Positions 35,856 to 47,681 of a stretch of 64,000 nucleotides of DNA are shown here, one piece after another. Under the pieces are notes generated by a model that was given only the letters and a program-made list of their open reading frames with translations, was not told the origin of the DNA and made no database searches. Source of the DNA: Corbicula japonica (Eukaryota; Mollusca; Bivalvia; Venerida; Cyrenidae); NCBI GenBank assembly GCA_038501625.1, contig JAZAYU010000001.1, forward strand, positions 1,364,001 to 1,428,000, read 5' to 3'. The first letter of the stretch is position 1. The number at the start of each line of letters is the position of its first letter. Made by a program: the position numbers and the translations under genes.

Positions 35856-36634
35856 ATATTTACATTAATATTTTTTTTTAAAATTCATTATTATAATTTA
35901 TCTTTGTTTATTTATATAATAATCTAAACAACATTACACAATTATGTCAATGAATTTTGTCTCGTCTAATTGTTTCCTAAGTATGTTAGAAAATTTGCAG
36001 TGACACTTTTACAAATCAACACAAATCGGACATAAAAAAACTAAATGTCTCACATGGGTGTCGGTAACTTAGGTCTTAATTCAATTTCCGGAAGAAATCG
36101 CATCTTCATTCTAAAGACGTATTCTATGTTGATTTACTGTTACAGTTAAATCTCATTATGTTTATTTATCACTCTTCCGTCACATTTATAACAATATAAC
36201 AATCTTTGACGATTATTTTGAAAGAAAACTAACGAAAAACGATGAGATGTTATTAAAACAAATCGACAACACATCATCACATGAAGCGAGCGGTATTACC
36301 TAAAATGACAGCGCATTCGGCTGAGACTAGCGTTCGTCTAGCTTCGCCTAAGAAAACATAGCTTTTGGCATTTAGGAAATTAAGTTGTTATTTTCGACAA
36401 TATTTGTTCACCACATGAAATTGAATTCGTGTTATTTCGTAAACAAATAATGCAGTATTTGCAGATATTTGACGGTGAGTTTTCAACAACACGCAATGCT
36501 AATGTCTTTTTTCCTTACCAGCCAATTTGGAAATCATGCTCAATAATTAAAAAAAGTTTGAAAATATTTGTCATTGAGATATAATAGAGTAAAACAATTT
36601 GACGGTGACAAATTCGTTGAGTATGGCTTTTATC
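35856..36634. other. AT-rich intergenic DNA, nothing recognised
   Basis: No coding exon, RNA gene or complete repeat seen. Confidence 0.4.
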
Positions 36635-36787
36635 TGGTCCCAAGGTTACACAGCTAAGATTGGAAACCAGTCTCGAATCTCAAGCATCTGATTGGCTAAA
36701 ATGGCGACCAGTCGCCATTTCAGCCAATCAGATGCTCGAGATTTAAGACTGGTTTCCATACTCAGTTTCGTAATCTTAGGGCCTGGT
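36635..36787. repeat. Palindromic hairpin repeat, copy 7
   Basis: Full-length copy with arms of about 70 bases meeting at GGCGACCAGTCGCC; outer ends are tcccaaggttacac and cgtaatcttaggg. Few mismatches between the arms. Confidence 0.85.
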
Positions 36788-38099
36788 ATATTTTGGTTGT
36801 TTCCATTTTGTCAACAACACAAATTCCATAGCATTATGTAAATAATCTGTGATAGGTCAAAATATATATGGTTACTGTGACATTCCTAAAAACTAGGTAT
36901 GTCGCTTTATTATTATTATTATTATTATTATTATCATCAATTTTTAGCAAGTACAATCCCCTTCTTCAAAGGTAATAGAACTTCCCCTTCTTATATCGTC
37001 GGCGTAGATGTATTATCGTAGATATTTAACGTTCACTGGCTCTATGGAACTGAGTCCAAACACACTTCCAAACCCAATGACATGTCGCTTTTACTGGTCA
37101 AGTTGTTTTTAATCTATTTGTAGAAATATATAAACAATTCGAAAAAATTCCACGGTGTCTGAAATGTGGTGAATGTTAACGTATGAAACATCGTCAGTTC
37201 AACGGGTTTCTCGTGCATATGATGTACACGTTTAACACGGTCATGCCATTCTAGCTATTCATTTCACGTCTTCAAGGACTACTAAGACAATTGTTTTTTA
37301 AGGGACTTTTAAGCTAAATATAGGTACGCTGGGCAATAACACCACTGTTTGCAATAAATACCACCAACGTGTTTTTAGTGGTGTTTATTGCAAATTTCTG
37401 GAAGAAAGCAATGATGCTCCCATGCTCTCAAAGCATTTGTATCACATTTATTTCACCAACCACAACCCTTTTATCAACACTCACAGAAAACAACTCTTAA
37501 CTCCGTTTGAACAGTTTTGAATGCAATTCACAATTACCAATTGGAATTGTATTCCTATAATAATTGTCAAACAAGTTTGGCACGTTCTAACTTTCGTGTG
37601 TGCATTGCAGTCCTTTAATCTACATTAATTATCGTAATACCGGTAATAAAGAAGTTACCGAATAACTGAATTGGAAACTTAAGTTTTTTAAGGTATGGGT
37701 TTAAATAAGAGAAATCTCTTGTTTGTCAAGTAATCATTACCAAATAATGATTGAAATGTTTGATGTGTATTTAATTTGCAATAACTTAACTATAGCACTT
37801 AGTTTTATGACATGCACCACCTAAACGATGCCAACAACATCACAAGTCTTCAATCTTTATGCGAGAAGATGTTCCATTTCTCAACAAGCTAGCAATCTTG
37901 TTCAAATAATATTCATGTTGACTGAAAACACAAAATGTTGTTTAAGAAAACACATTTTAGGAGGGGTAAACACCGAGTTGTTTGCGAGGTCTGCTTGTGT
38001 AAACACTTGGTAAAATATGATCCGGTGACGTCTCTGTTTAGAGAGATCATGGTTTGAAGATGAATTAATTGTGTCTGAATGTTCTACATCATTAAACAC
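36788..38099. other. Intergenic DNA with a small hairpin and short (ATT)n
   Basis: (ATT)n at about 36908-36934. TTTGCAATAAATACCACC near 37348 pairs with GTGGTGTTTATTGCAAA near 37379, a 17-base stem. No gene recognised. Confidence 0.4.

Positions 38100-38162
<63 letters not shown>
38100..38162. repeat. (AAT)n microsatellite
   Basis: About 20 pure AAT units. Poly-Asn and poly-Ile open frames through it are artefacts. Confidence 0.97.
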
Positions 38163-38164
<2 letters not shown>

Positions 38165-38510
38165 CTGAGGTCATGAATGACGTCATGAATGCCATTTTGC
38201 CAAGTAAAATTACCAAAATTTACTCTTTGCTTATACAGGTATCTGGGGCTAGTTGTATGAAACTGTGTCCGCAGGTTAATATTACCGGGGAATATAAGAA
38301 ATAATGACATTGGTATGAAATATTTTGAATATTTTTTATGTCATTAGAAATTTGTTATTATTGTGTACAAACGCATAAAATAAAAAATTCAGATATACGA
38401 TTTATGATTTTAAAAATATCCTAAAATTAACCCCAGGTAAAACTGGTAGCGACATGGAAGCGACAATACAATCAGAAATTAAGACATACCATTTTGGGTC
38501 AGATGTTCGG

Positions 38511-40692
38511 TAATGGCAGTAGCAGTAGCAAAATTATAAAACGTGAAATGGCCAGTAGCAGTAGAACAGCAATAGCACAGCAGTAGCAGTAGCAAAATTA
38601 TAAAACGTGAACTTGGCAGTAGCAGTAGCACAGCAGTTGCAGAAGCAAAATTATATAACGTGAACTTGGCAGTAACAGTAGCACAGCAGTAGCAGTATCA
38701 AAATTATAGAACGTGAACTTGGCAGTAGCAGTAGCACAACTTCATGTTTTATAATTGTGCTACTGCTACTGCTGTAAAACTGCTACTGCCAAGTTCACGT
38801 TTTATGATTTTGCTACTGCTACTGCTTTTGCCAAGTTCACGTTTTATAATTTTGTAACTGCTACTGCTGTGCTACTACTACTGTAAACTTAACGTTTTAT
38901 TATTTTGCTACTGCTACTGCTGTGCTATTGCTGTTCTACTGCTACTGTCCATTTCACGTATTATAATTTTGCTACTGCGACTGCCAACTTCAAGTTTTAT
39001 AATTTTGCTACAGCTACTGCTGTTCTACTGCTTCTGCCAACTTAACGTTTTATGACTTTGCTACTGCTGTGCTACTGCGACTGCCAACTTCACGTTTTAT
39101 AATTTGCTACTGCTGTGTTACTGCTACTGCCAACTTCACGTTCGATAGGAAACGTGAAGTTAGCAGTAGCAGTAGCACAGCAGTAACAGTAGCAAAATTT
39201 AAAACGTGAACTTGGCAGTAGCAGTAGCAGTAGCAAAATTATAAAGTTGGCAGTAGCAGTAGCAAAATTATAAAACGTGAAATGGCCAGTAGCAGTAGAA
39301 CAGCAATAGCACAGCAGTAGCAGTAGCAAAATAATAAAACGTTAAGTTGACAGTAGCAGTAGCACAGCAGTTGCAGAAGCAAAATTATATAACGTGAACT
39401 TGACAGTAACAGTAGCACAGCAGTAGCAGTATCAAAATTATAGAACGTGAACTTGGCAGTAGCAGAAGCACAACTTCATGTTTTATAATTGTGCTATTGC
39501 TACTGCTGTAAAACTGCTACTGCCAAGTTCACGTTTTTTAATTTTGCTACTGCTACTGCTGTGCTACTGCTTTTGCCAAGTTCACGTTTTATAATTTTAT
39601 AACTGCTAATGCTGTGCTACTGTATACTTAACGTTTTATTATTTTGCTACTGCTACCGCTGTGCTATTGCTGTTCTACTGCTACTGCCCATTTCACATTT
39701 TATAATTTTGCTACTGCTACTGCCAACTTCACGTTTTATAATTTTGCTACAGCTACTGCTGTTCTACTGCTACTGTCAACTTAACGTTTTATGACTCTGC
39801 TACTGCTACTGCTGTGCTAATGCTTCTGCCAAGTTCACGTTTTATCATTTTGCTACTGCTACTGCTGTGATACTGCTACTGCCAAGTTCACGTTTTATAA
39901 TTTTGCTACTGCTACTGCTGTGATACTCTTACTGCTGTGCTATTGCTGCTGCTACTGCTACTGCTGTGCTACTGCTACAGCTTATATTACATTTTAAAAT
40001 TAGCTACTGCTACTGCTACTGATAACTTCACCTTTTATATTTTATTTACTTCTACTGCTGTGCTACTGCTACTGACAACTTCACGTTTTATAATTTTGCT
40101 ACTGCTACTGCTGTGGTACTGCTAATGCTACTGCTGTGCTATAGCTTCTGCTGTGCCACTGCTTCTGCCAATTTCTCGTTTTATAATTTTGCAACTGCTA
40201 CTGCTGTGCTACTGCTACTGCCAACTTCACCTTTTTATTGTTGATTCTGCTACTGCTCTAATACTGCTACTGCCAACTTCACGTTTTATGACTTTGCTGC
40301 TGCTACTGCTGTGCTACTGCAACTGCGAAGTTCACGTTTTATAATTTTGCTACTGCTACTGCTGTGATACTCTTACTGCTGTGCTTTTGCTGCTGCTACT
40401 GCTACTGCTGTGCTACTGCTACAGCTTATTTACATTTTAAAATTAGCTACTGCTACTGCTGTGCCACTGCTACTGCCAACTTCACGTTTTATGACTTTGC
40501 TACTGCTACTGCTGTGCTACTGCGACTGCCAAGTTCACGTTTTATAATTTTGCTACTGCTACTGCTGTGCTACTGCTTCTGCCAAGTTCACATCTTATAA
40601 TTTTGCTACAGCAACTGCTGTGCTTCTGCTACTGCCAACTTCACGTTTTATAATTTTGCTACTGCTACTGCTCACTGCTACTGCTAACTTCC
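38511..40692. repeat. Strand-switching minisatellite, basic unit ~53 bases (TACTGC-rich)
   Basis: The unit is about 53 bases: ttttataattttgctactgc, then tactgctgtgctactgctac, then tgccaacttcacg, with shorter variants. Orientation changes along the array: minus-type about 38511-38745, plus-type 38746-39145, minus-type 39150-39472, plus-type 39473-40692. The first two blocks recur at an offset of about 730-737 bases, giving a higher-order unit that contains inverted arms. The Leu/Cys/Tyr-rich open frames are by-products. Confidence 0.92.
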
Positions 40693-41078
40693 TACCGGTT
40701 GACGGTGTACATATTTTTATGAATAAGGGCTAACATCCCACATTTCAGTGTTTTTAAAATTACCTATATGCAGACAACAACATGCCGTGGTTTCGGCAGC
40801 TACTGTCCGAACAAGGTGAATGCACAGCAATAATGTGCTTTTTATGAAGCTTTAAACAGCTGAAGTACATCGTATTTTCATTAGTAGATGACATTTTCTA
40901 TATTATGAAAATAGGTTATGACAATAAGATGAGAATATTTTAAACAATACATCTTTCTGTGAAAAGAATTTACATGTCTGGTTAGTAATTGTTGATATCT
41001 AACATAAATCAAATGTTATTGCACATACTGGGAGCGAACATGTACAATGAACATCGGTGACCGATTATTTACTGATAA

Positions 41079-41232
41079 CAGGCCTGAAGGTTATAAAGCT
41101 GAGATTGGAAACCAGTCTCAAATCTCAAGCATCTGATTGGCTGAAATGGCGACCAGTCGCCATTTCAGCCAATCAGATGCTTGAGATTTGAGACTGGTTT
41201 CCATGCTCAGTTTTATAACCTTGGGCACAGTA
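41079..41232. repeat. Palindromic hairpin repeat, copy 8 (best preserved)
   Basis: Arms of about 70 bases run from CTGAAGGTTATAAAGCTGAG to the inverted CTCAGTTTTATAACCTTGGG around the exact palindromic centre GGCGACCAGTCGCC. Only a handful of arm mismatches, so it is probably the youngest copy here. Confidence 0.88.
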
Positions 41233-43575
41233 CTGACTATGTGTACGGGGAGACTTTCTACGGCCGTCACTATGAACAAATAGCACTACTGTGAATTTCA
41301 AATGTATTCATATTGTTGTGTGACATACTGTTGTGTTATATACTGGCGTATATGCATAATTCGAAAACCTTTAAAATCAAAACACGAATGTAATATTTCC
41401 ATTATATAGATACTATATTTCATGGTAAGCTTTTAAGATATACGTCCACATCCGATGTCATTGTTTTTCTCTTATCTTCAAATAGAAAATGGAATAGACT
41501 TTGGCATATAGACAGTTTGGTCAACATTTTCATCGGATTGCGAAACATGGCGCTAAATATTTTGAAGACAAATAATTGCGAGACCAAATATGCTATTGAC
41601 TTAAACATAATTATTATATTAGACTGTATAATCCAGAAGTGCAAATAGATCGCTTGAACAAAGATAATATTTATTTTCGGCAATAATTTGAAGCAAAACA
41701 TTATTTTTGTAATTTGATAGAGCTAAATAAAGGCTTTGGATTCATTTGAATACCGGCAAAATCTATAGGGTTTAATGATAAGTTGGCTTCAAAAGAATCT
41801 GTGAACATGTTGGCATATTTCTTCCTTGGGCTAGCCGAGATAAGACATCTAATTACTGGTTACTTTATCTTATATTTTGGAATGCTTAAACATCCCTGCT
41901 GAGAATATCGTGCAAAAACGCACGATTTTCTGGGAACGAAATTTCTAGATTATTAAAACAGTACAACTATTAAAACTTCGCAAAGAGGATGCGGTATTTT
42001 GGTCAAGGCGACCTTTACTTCATTTTATTAGGATGTGACAAGCATTTTATTTTATTTAAAAAATTTCAGATCGGTCTTATACTTATAATATAATTCAAAT
42101 TCATATTTAAAATCTATATATTCGCTTATGTCAAATACAATACAAAATTAGATGGCTTATGTGAAGCTTTTAAATTATAGTATATGTACCTGAAAGTGTA
42201 GGCAGAAAACATGGAAACATTGTTAAACACCAATAAAACATACATTTGATTTGATATGCAATTAGAATTATTTTAGAAGACACTTTTCAATAACTTGTTA
42301 TCTTTCGAAAACCGACAAAGTAAGTTGTAGAATCACACCTTTCCCAAATATTTTCTACGAAATCAGAATTTCCGAAAAGACTGGCGGATGATTCCCAGGT
42401 GCTTGACAACACAATTCCACGGAAAGCCTGTTGCTTATAAGCATTAAGAACAAAGCGTTTGATAAACTTGACAACTGCGAGTGCTTCTTTTCATCCTTGC
42501 CGCGATGCCAATTTCTTTCAGACACTTTTGTTTATAAAGAAATATAAAATTTCGCACCTTGATGTTATTGTGATGTTATTTTGTCTTAGCGGTAGGTCGA
42601 CCATTTGCTGAATCGAATCAACGCAAAACAAGAAGTTGTTTTACCGATTGAGGAGTAAACTAGTAGGCGACATCGAAATTTGCTATGAAATACAAGACAA
42701 TTATTTATGTTATGCCTTAAAAACGAGAGTTGTTGACTAGTTTTAAACACAATAATCGCCATTTTAAATGTTCACAATGTTCGCCTTGATTCCTGTCCAT
42801 GAAGTATTTTGCTTTCTTTAATTTTCCAAGCATTAATTATCAGCCAGTCTACATCCCTCTCATAACGTCAATACAGGCATATCTTGCAATGCAGTATGAT
42901 TTAATATACACTAGCTACAATTAACTTTTTGTAATGACATATATAAGAATATAAAATAATTAAAAATACATTGAAACTTATTATCAGACTAGTAGCTTGT
43001 TTTATAAATCAAGAAAATAAAACTGAAATGCACAAAATAAAAAAAAACACTGTCTCTTTCATTGTAACTCAAACGAGAGCAGAGAGCCGAACGAGATAAA
43101 TGAATGATTTACAAGACCTTTTAGTTGACTCGAACATCACAAAGATATACATTTAATGATGTGTATTTACAACAAAGCTGATATAATACGGTTACTAAAA
43201 GTATTGGAAAGAGGATATGCCCCAGTGTCTTCGGATTTAATAACTGTTCCGAAACCAATTTTAAACAAAGTGCTATACAGTTTCAAAATAAACAGAAAAC
43301 CTTGTTCTCAGACAAATTACAATTTATTTCTGTATGAATTATCGAGATTCTTGTTTTCTTTTCTTGGTTCCCTACCAAGACAATTTAGGAAATTCCAATT
43401 TGGAATAACAAATGGAGTGTTGAAGACAATTTCAATGTCATACAGCCGTCACTTTTGACAAGCGCTTGTCGATTGCATCAACATCGCGGAAACGCTTCTA
43501 ACGAATAATTCGAATTTGTGGCACTTTCCCGCTTGTTTTATCTTCTATAAAACATGAATAACTATGTTTATGGGT
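41233..43575. other. Intergenic DNA, no supported gene
   Basis: Includes a second copy of the short repeat gtacggggagactttctac at about 41245. A 100-codon open frame at 43156-43458 (+, MMCIYNKADIIRLLKV...) and a 93-codon frame at 41420-41701 (-) have no recognisable domain, splice context or promoter. Confidence 0.35.
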
Positions 43576-43577
43576 TT

Positions 43578-43645
<68 letters not shown>

Positions 43646-43673
43646 TCATCTTTCTTTCTTTCTTTCTTTCTTT
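43576..43673. repeat. (CTTT)n microsatellite
   Basis: About 98 bases of pure polypyrimidine tetranucleotide with one CATC interruption. Capable of triplex formation. Overlapping open frames (poly-LSFF and poly-KERK) are artefacts. Confidence 0.97.
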
Positions 43674-44449
43674 CATTCTTTTATTTCTGTTGTTGCTGCC
43701 ACCGCCGACGGTGAATCGAATCACATGTATTATCAAATCATTGTGGTTCTTGTACATGTCATTACTAATTTATTGATAACGCAAAAATGTATAAAAATAT
43801 ACGGACAATGTTACAATATAGACAAACGAATTGAAAGAAGACAGTACTGTCAACTTTAGCAGAAACATACTCCGTTGCGACAGGAGCGCCATCTATATCT
43901 GCCAGCCGGTATGCCACACGATCCATTTACACACTGTTTGTTATATTTTCATTCAAAACAAATATTTGTCAAAATTTCGTTCGGTAACAATAGCCATGAA
44001 AATAGTCCTTTGTCATTCAAAAAATGTAACCAATTTTGGGACTAGATTATAATTTCCTATCGCTTAAGGGAAGACCTGCCATGATAATCTATAATTGAAA
44101 TTTTCAACCCAGCAGATTATCTGAATAGATTTTCGTGATATACATTATTTTCGTCTGAAAGAAATTCGTCTTTTACAGACGGGTGACCCGTACCTTGAGC
44201 CTATCTGACAGATTTTTAATTTCCTTATCCATTTAGCATTTAAATTGCACTGACCACCGGACATCTGATTTACCAGTGTCATACAACTCGCTGTCGTGTG
44301 AAAACCACAATCTGCTGACCAACGAATTCACCATTTTTTATTTAAGTTATTCAACTGTTAAAAATAAATGCATAAGAGAAATAAATATTGTAACAAAAAT
44401 ACATAAATCAAAATAAGTTTTTATTAAGTTTAAACATAAGTAATCATAC

Positions 44450-44525
44450 AGGGTCAAGCCGGGAATTAAACCAGCTCTGATCATTTCTACAGCGCAAAGC
44501 CACACGGTTCCTGACATGCTACCAG
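44450..44525 (-). repeat. tRNA-derived segment (SINE-like), minus strand
   Basis: On the minus strand GCTGGTTTAATTCCCGGC forms a T-arm (five-base stem with one G-U pair) containing a B-box-like GGTTTAATTCC; upstream are a D-arm-like ggtagcatgtcagg and an anticodon-arm-like ggctttgcgctg. Acceptor pairing is poor, so a working tRNA gene is unlikely. Confidence 0.4.
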
Positions 44526-44709
44526 ATGATCAAACTTCAATACCCCGTCCCCCCTCCCCCAAAAAAGGGTGGGGTAATGTTCACGTGTAACGCTAATAAT
44601 TTTCATCGTCATTTGAGTGACTGTTTTTAAACAGATAAAAATGCTGACTTTTTATACAATGGCATACCTTTAAAGGCCACCAAACTGCACAGAAAGGTCA
44701 ATATTAATT

Positions 44710-44800
44710 ATAAAAAAATACAAGCTCAGACCAGGAGTCGAACCAACCTGGGTACTGCGCACGATCATACTTATACGAGCTCGCTAAATTAAGCTGCATC
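44710..44800 (-). repeat. tRNA-derived segment (SINE-like) followed by T7 run, minus strand
   Basis: On the minus strand GGTTCGACTCC is an exact B-box match inside a CCAGG...CCTGG stem; TTAGCGAGCTCG upstream resembles an A box. A TTTTTTT run, a Pol III terminator, follows after about 12 bases. The T-loop is four bases too long, so it is a pseudogene or SINE head. Confidence 0.45.
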
Positions 44801-45510
44801 TCTCGAAAATATACATATAGTTGTATATCTGTATTCAATTATTTGTATACATTGAACCTTACATACAAAATCATCATTTGACTGCAGTGACTGAGCTGCA
44901 CTTATGACAATGCTGTTTGCTGTATGGTTTTCAATCTGCACAGATATTGATGTTGCAAGTAGCAAAATGTATTATACATGCTCAGAAATGATATCTTCTG
45001 AAAAAAAATCAGATTCTTAAGGAATCTTACCATTCAAACTCTTCTATGATAGTGATAATAATTTCTTATATACCCAGGGTGAGAACAAAATAAACTTAAA
45101 CTTAATAAACTTTTAAGTTATAACAATGAATACAATTTGCTTTCAAATGATTTACGGCATATCAAAATACAAGTAGATAAAAATCTAATGGAGGAAAGTG
45201 GTCTAACGTGTCGGACACTGGACTTCTAAATTAACCCGGAAATAGCAAGACCCAGCAGAAACGGAGTCCAGCAATGGCCAGATTCTTCTAAAAGATTGAG
45301 GAAGAAATCGGCGAGCGGCCTGCTGATACATAAGGTGATAGTTTAAAGTTCTACATGTTTTTTTCTGTTGTTTTGTAATTATACGGTGAGAAGAGAATTA
45401 TATGCGAATAAGCAATCGGAAGTTGGCATTATTGAAGACTGACCACCCATGACTGGAAGTGCAAAGTGTTCACTTAAAAAGTGAAATACGCATCTATTTT
45501 AATTAATAAG

Positions 45511-45532
45511 CTATTATTATTACTATTATTAC

Positions 45533-45587
<55 letters not shown>

Positions 45588-45628
45588 ATTATTATTATTA
45601 TTGTTGTTGTTGTTGTTGTTGCTGTTGT
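45511..45628. repeat. Compound microsatellite (ATT)n-(GTT)n, first of a pair
   Basis: ATT units with ACT interruptions, an AATT phase break, then GTT units and a GCT. Its structure repeats that of the array at 45803. Confidence 0.93.
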
Positions 45629-45802
45629 GCATCGTTAACTTCGTGGAGGAAACAAAAACCGCAAAAGCTTTATTCGCGCGGGCATAAATTCTCGCAATTG
45701 AATTATTCTATCAAGACAAATAAAAAATGCTATAACTTTACCTTAATTTCAATGTTTTGAACTAGGGTGAAATATATTAATACCAAAAATACCAAAGTTT
45801 TA

Positions 45803-45880
<78 letters not shown>

Positions 45881-45958
45881 TATTATTATTCTTATTATTA
45901 TTATAATTATTATTATTATTGTTGTTGTTGTTGTTGTTATTGTTGTTTTATTATTATT
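45803..45958. repeat. Compound microsatellite (ATT)n-(GTT)n, second of a pair
   Basis: ATT units, ACT and CTT interruptions, the same AATT break, then GTT units. Poly-Tyr and poly-Ile open frames are artefacts. Confidence 0.95.
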
Positions 45959-47532
45959 ATAGCTAGTTGCAAACACCAAAAATACTCCCTTTAGTTTTAT
46001 GTTTTTCATTTTTGACCACAATACAAGATATTACTAAACTATGGAAGTCAGTCTATGCTGAATTCAAAACCAGCATGGTAGTCTATCCCGAATTTAACTA
46101 CGTACCGAATGGAAGCATTTCCCCCTAAATGTAAACACAAACTGACCAAAAATGTAACATTTCTATCCAGGAAAACATACAAGTCGAACTTCTTTTTTTA
46201 TGATTCGAGACGGACTACATTTGTTTAGGCTGTGATCGCGAGACAATACTGATATCTTTGCATTTGTTAATTTCCGATTATTTACTATTTTTATATATAC
46301 GTACAAAAACGTGAGCATTTACTACAAAATCTGGACACACCTGCGAGATAACTGGCTGCTAGTTTGGTTTAAGCGATCTGGAGTGCCGACAGATTGTTCG
46401 GATATTTTCCGTGGAAGTGACCTCTTACTGAACTAAGTTTTTGTTTAGTGTTAAACTGACGTTTTTTTCAAACTTAAACATAATTTCATGATATTCAACA
46501 AAAACATGTTAGAAATGATGATGATATTGTCTGTACGGTATGGGATTTTCGCAAGTTTTCTCAACGTTTTAACAAACTGATTCCTTCAGAATCCGAATTA
46601 AAAAACATATAAAAATATTTCTTTTAAACTAGTCATAATTCATTTCAACATGAGCCTCACAAGATGCACGTAACCAGCAATGAATCATTTAAATAGATAA
46701 CTGGGATATCTAATTCATCCATCTTCTGTTTTTATCCTGTCTTGAATTCAAACTCCCTATGCTGCTCTCACCACAACAATAAGTTGAATGAATCCTTAAG
46801 TACCGAGATATCAGCGTAAAATTGCCTTTTATCACAAGTAGCAAATTTCATGTTCACCTGTCCATTGAAATGAGCATCAGTTAATTCATATCCCGTCAAC
46901 CACCCCGTTAAAACGATACGGCTCGTGCTGCGACGTACAAACGCCCGCGTTGCCGCAAATCTCGTTTGACGAGAAATAGAAGTTGTCGTCTGATACATCT
47001 GAAGTTGTATAAGTTTCAGTCGGATCTTTGTAATATTGCGTTATCAGAAAAAAGGATGAAAACGAAAAGGAAAATTTCTGACATGCAATGTAAATGTCCT
47101 TGTCGTTACCTGAGTCATTGCTAAAGTTAGTCACAATGCAAATCGTACGAAAGTCAGACAGAATGTATCGCAGTTAAACTGATTTTTTACTTGTGTTTTA
47201 CAAATGAATTTTAATGAAACTACATGATGACTTTACCAATAAAAGATGAAAAAATACATGTGCCGTCTATAATTGAATAAAGGTTAAAATTTTACTGCTC
47301 GCTTTTGGCTAACACTGTTTGAAGACATCTGGTCGCCAATGGTCATCGTTTTGCCGGCGTGGTGACGCAAAATTGAAGTGCCTGCCAGTTTTAGTTTTTT
47401 TCTTCATTTTTAAAGACTATAATGCACATAACAAAACTTTGGCTGGAAGCCAGTCTTAGCTGTAATTCGAAAAAGAAATTTCAGTAAATTTCTGTAAATT
47501 GAAGTTACTGTAATTTAGTAAAATCCAGTAAA
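45959..47532. other. Intergenic DNA, no supported gene
   Basis: Open frames at 46768-46998 and 46886-47134 (-) overlap in different frames. The second has a short Cys-containing stretch (EICGNAGVCTSQ) but no matching splice sites. The block 46330-47130 is less AT-rich and repeat-free, a possible regulatory region. Confidence 0.3.
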
Positions 47533-47681
47533 CAGGGGCTTTTCGTGGGGTTGCTCGAACTCCTTTTTTGACAGAAATAATAAGTTTTCAAGGGAATTTC
47601 GGTCAGAAAGTTGGAAATTATTATGTATCTACCATAAAAAGCCGAACAAACCCCATTATGGAAATCTTGCATCTGGTCCTC
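47533..47681. mobile_element. hAT-like MITE family A, copy 3
   Basis: Starts CAGGGGCTTTTCGTGGGG and ends near GGTCCTCAG. The interior matches the copies at 10879 (aaatcttgcatNtg) and 29173 (cagaaagttgg...tatctacc). No coding capacity. Confidence 0.5.

Larger units (their letters stand above)
43680..45510. other. Intergenic DNA containing two tRNA-like segments
   Basis: Apart from the tRNA-like segments near 44455 and 44721 nothing is recognised. A purine/pyrimidine-biased patch (ccccgtcccccctcccccaaaaaaggg) lies at about 44542-44569. Confidence 0.4.

Noticed and set aside
38511..40692. Leu/Cys/Tyr-rich open frames (for example 39609-39794, 39937-40125, 40364-40600) as genes
   Set aside because: They are translations of the tactgc minisatellite and occur in several frames and both strands.
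463..41232. The palindromic repeats as a CRISPR array
   Set aside because: Copies are kilobases apart without regular spacers, and the DNA is an animal nuclear genome.
43545..43859. KERK-rich and FLSF-rich open frames
   Set aside because: Translations of the (CTTT)n microsatellite on its two strands.
45767..46021. Poly-Tyr and poly-Ile open frames
   Set aside because: Translations of the (ATT)n array. Similar frames at 601-822, 38071-38310, 30065-30184 and 34029-34274 were rejected for the same reason.
46768..47134. Minus-strand frames with EICGNAGVC as a possible EGF-like exon
   Set aside because: Too few cysteines, no matching splice sites, and two frames overlap.
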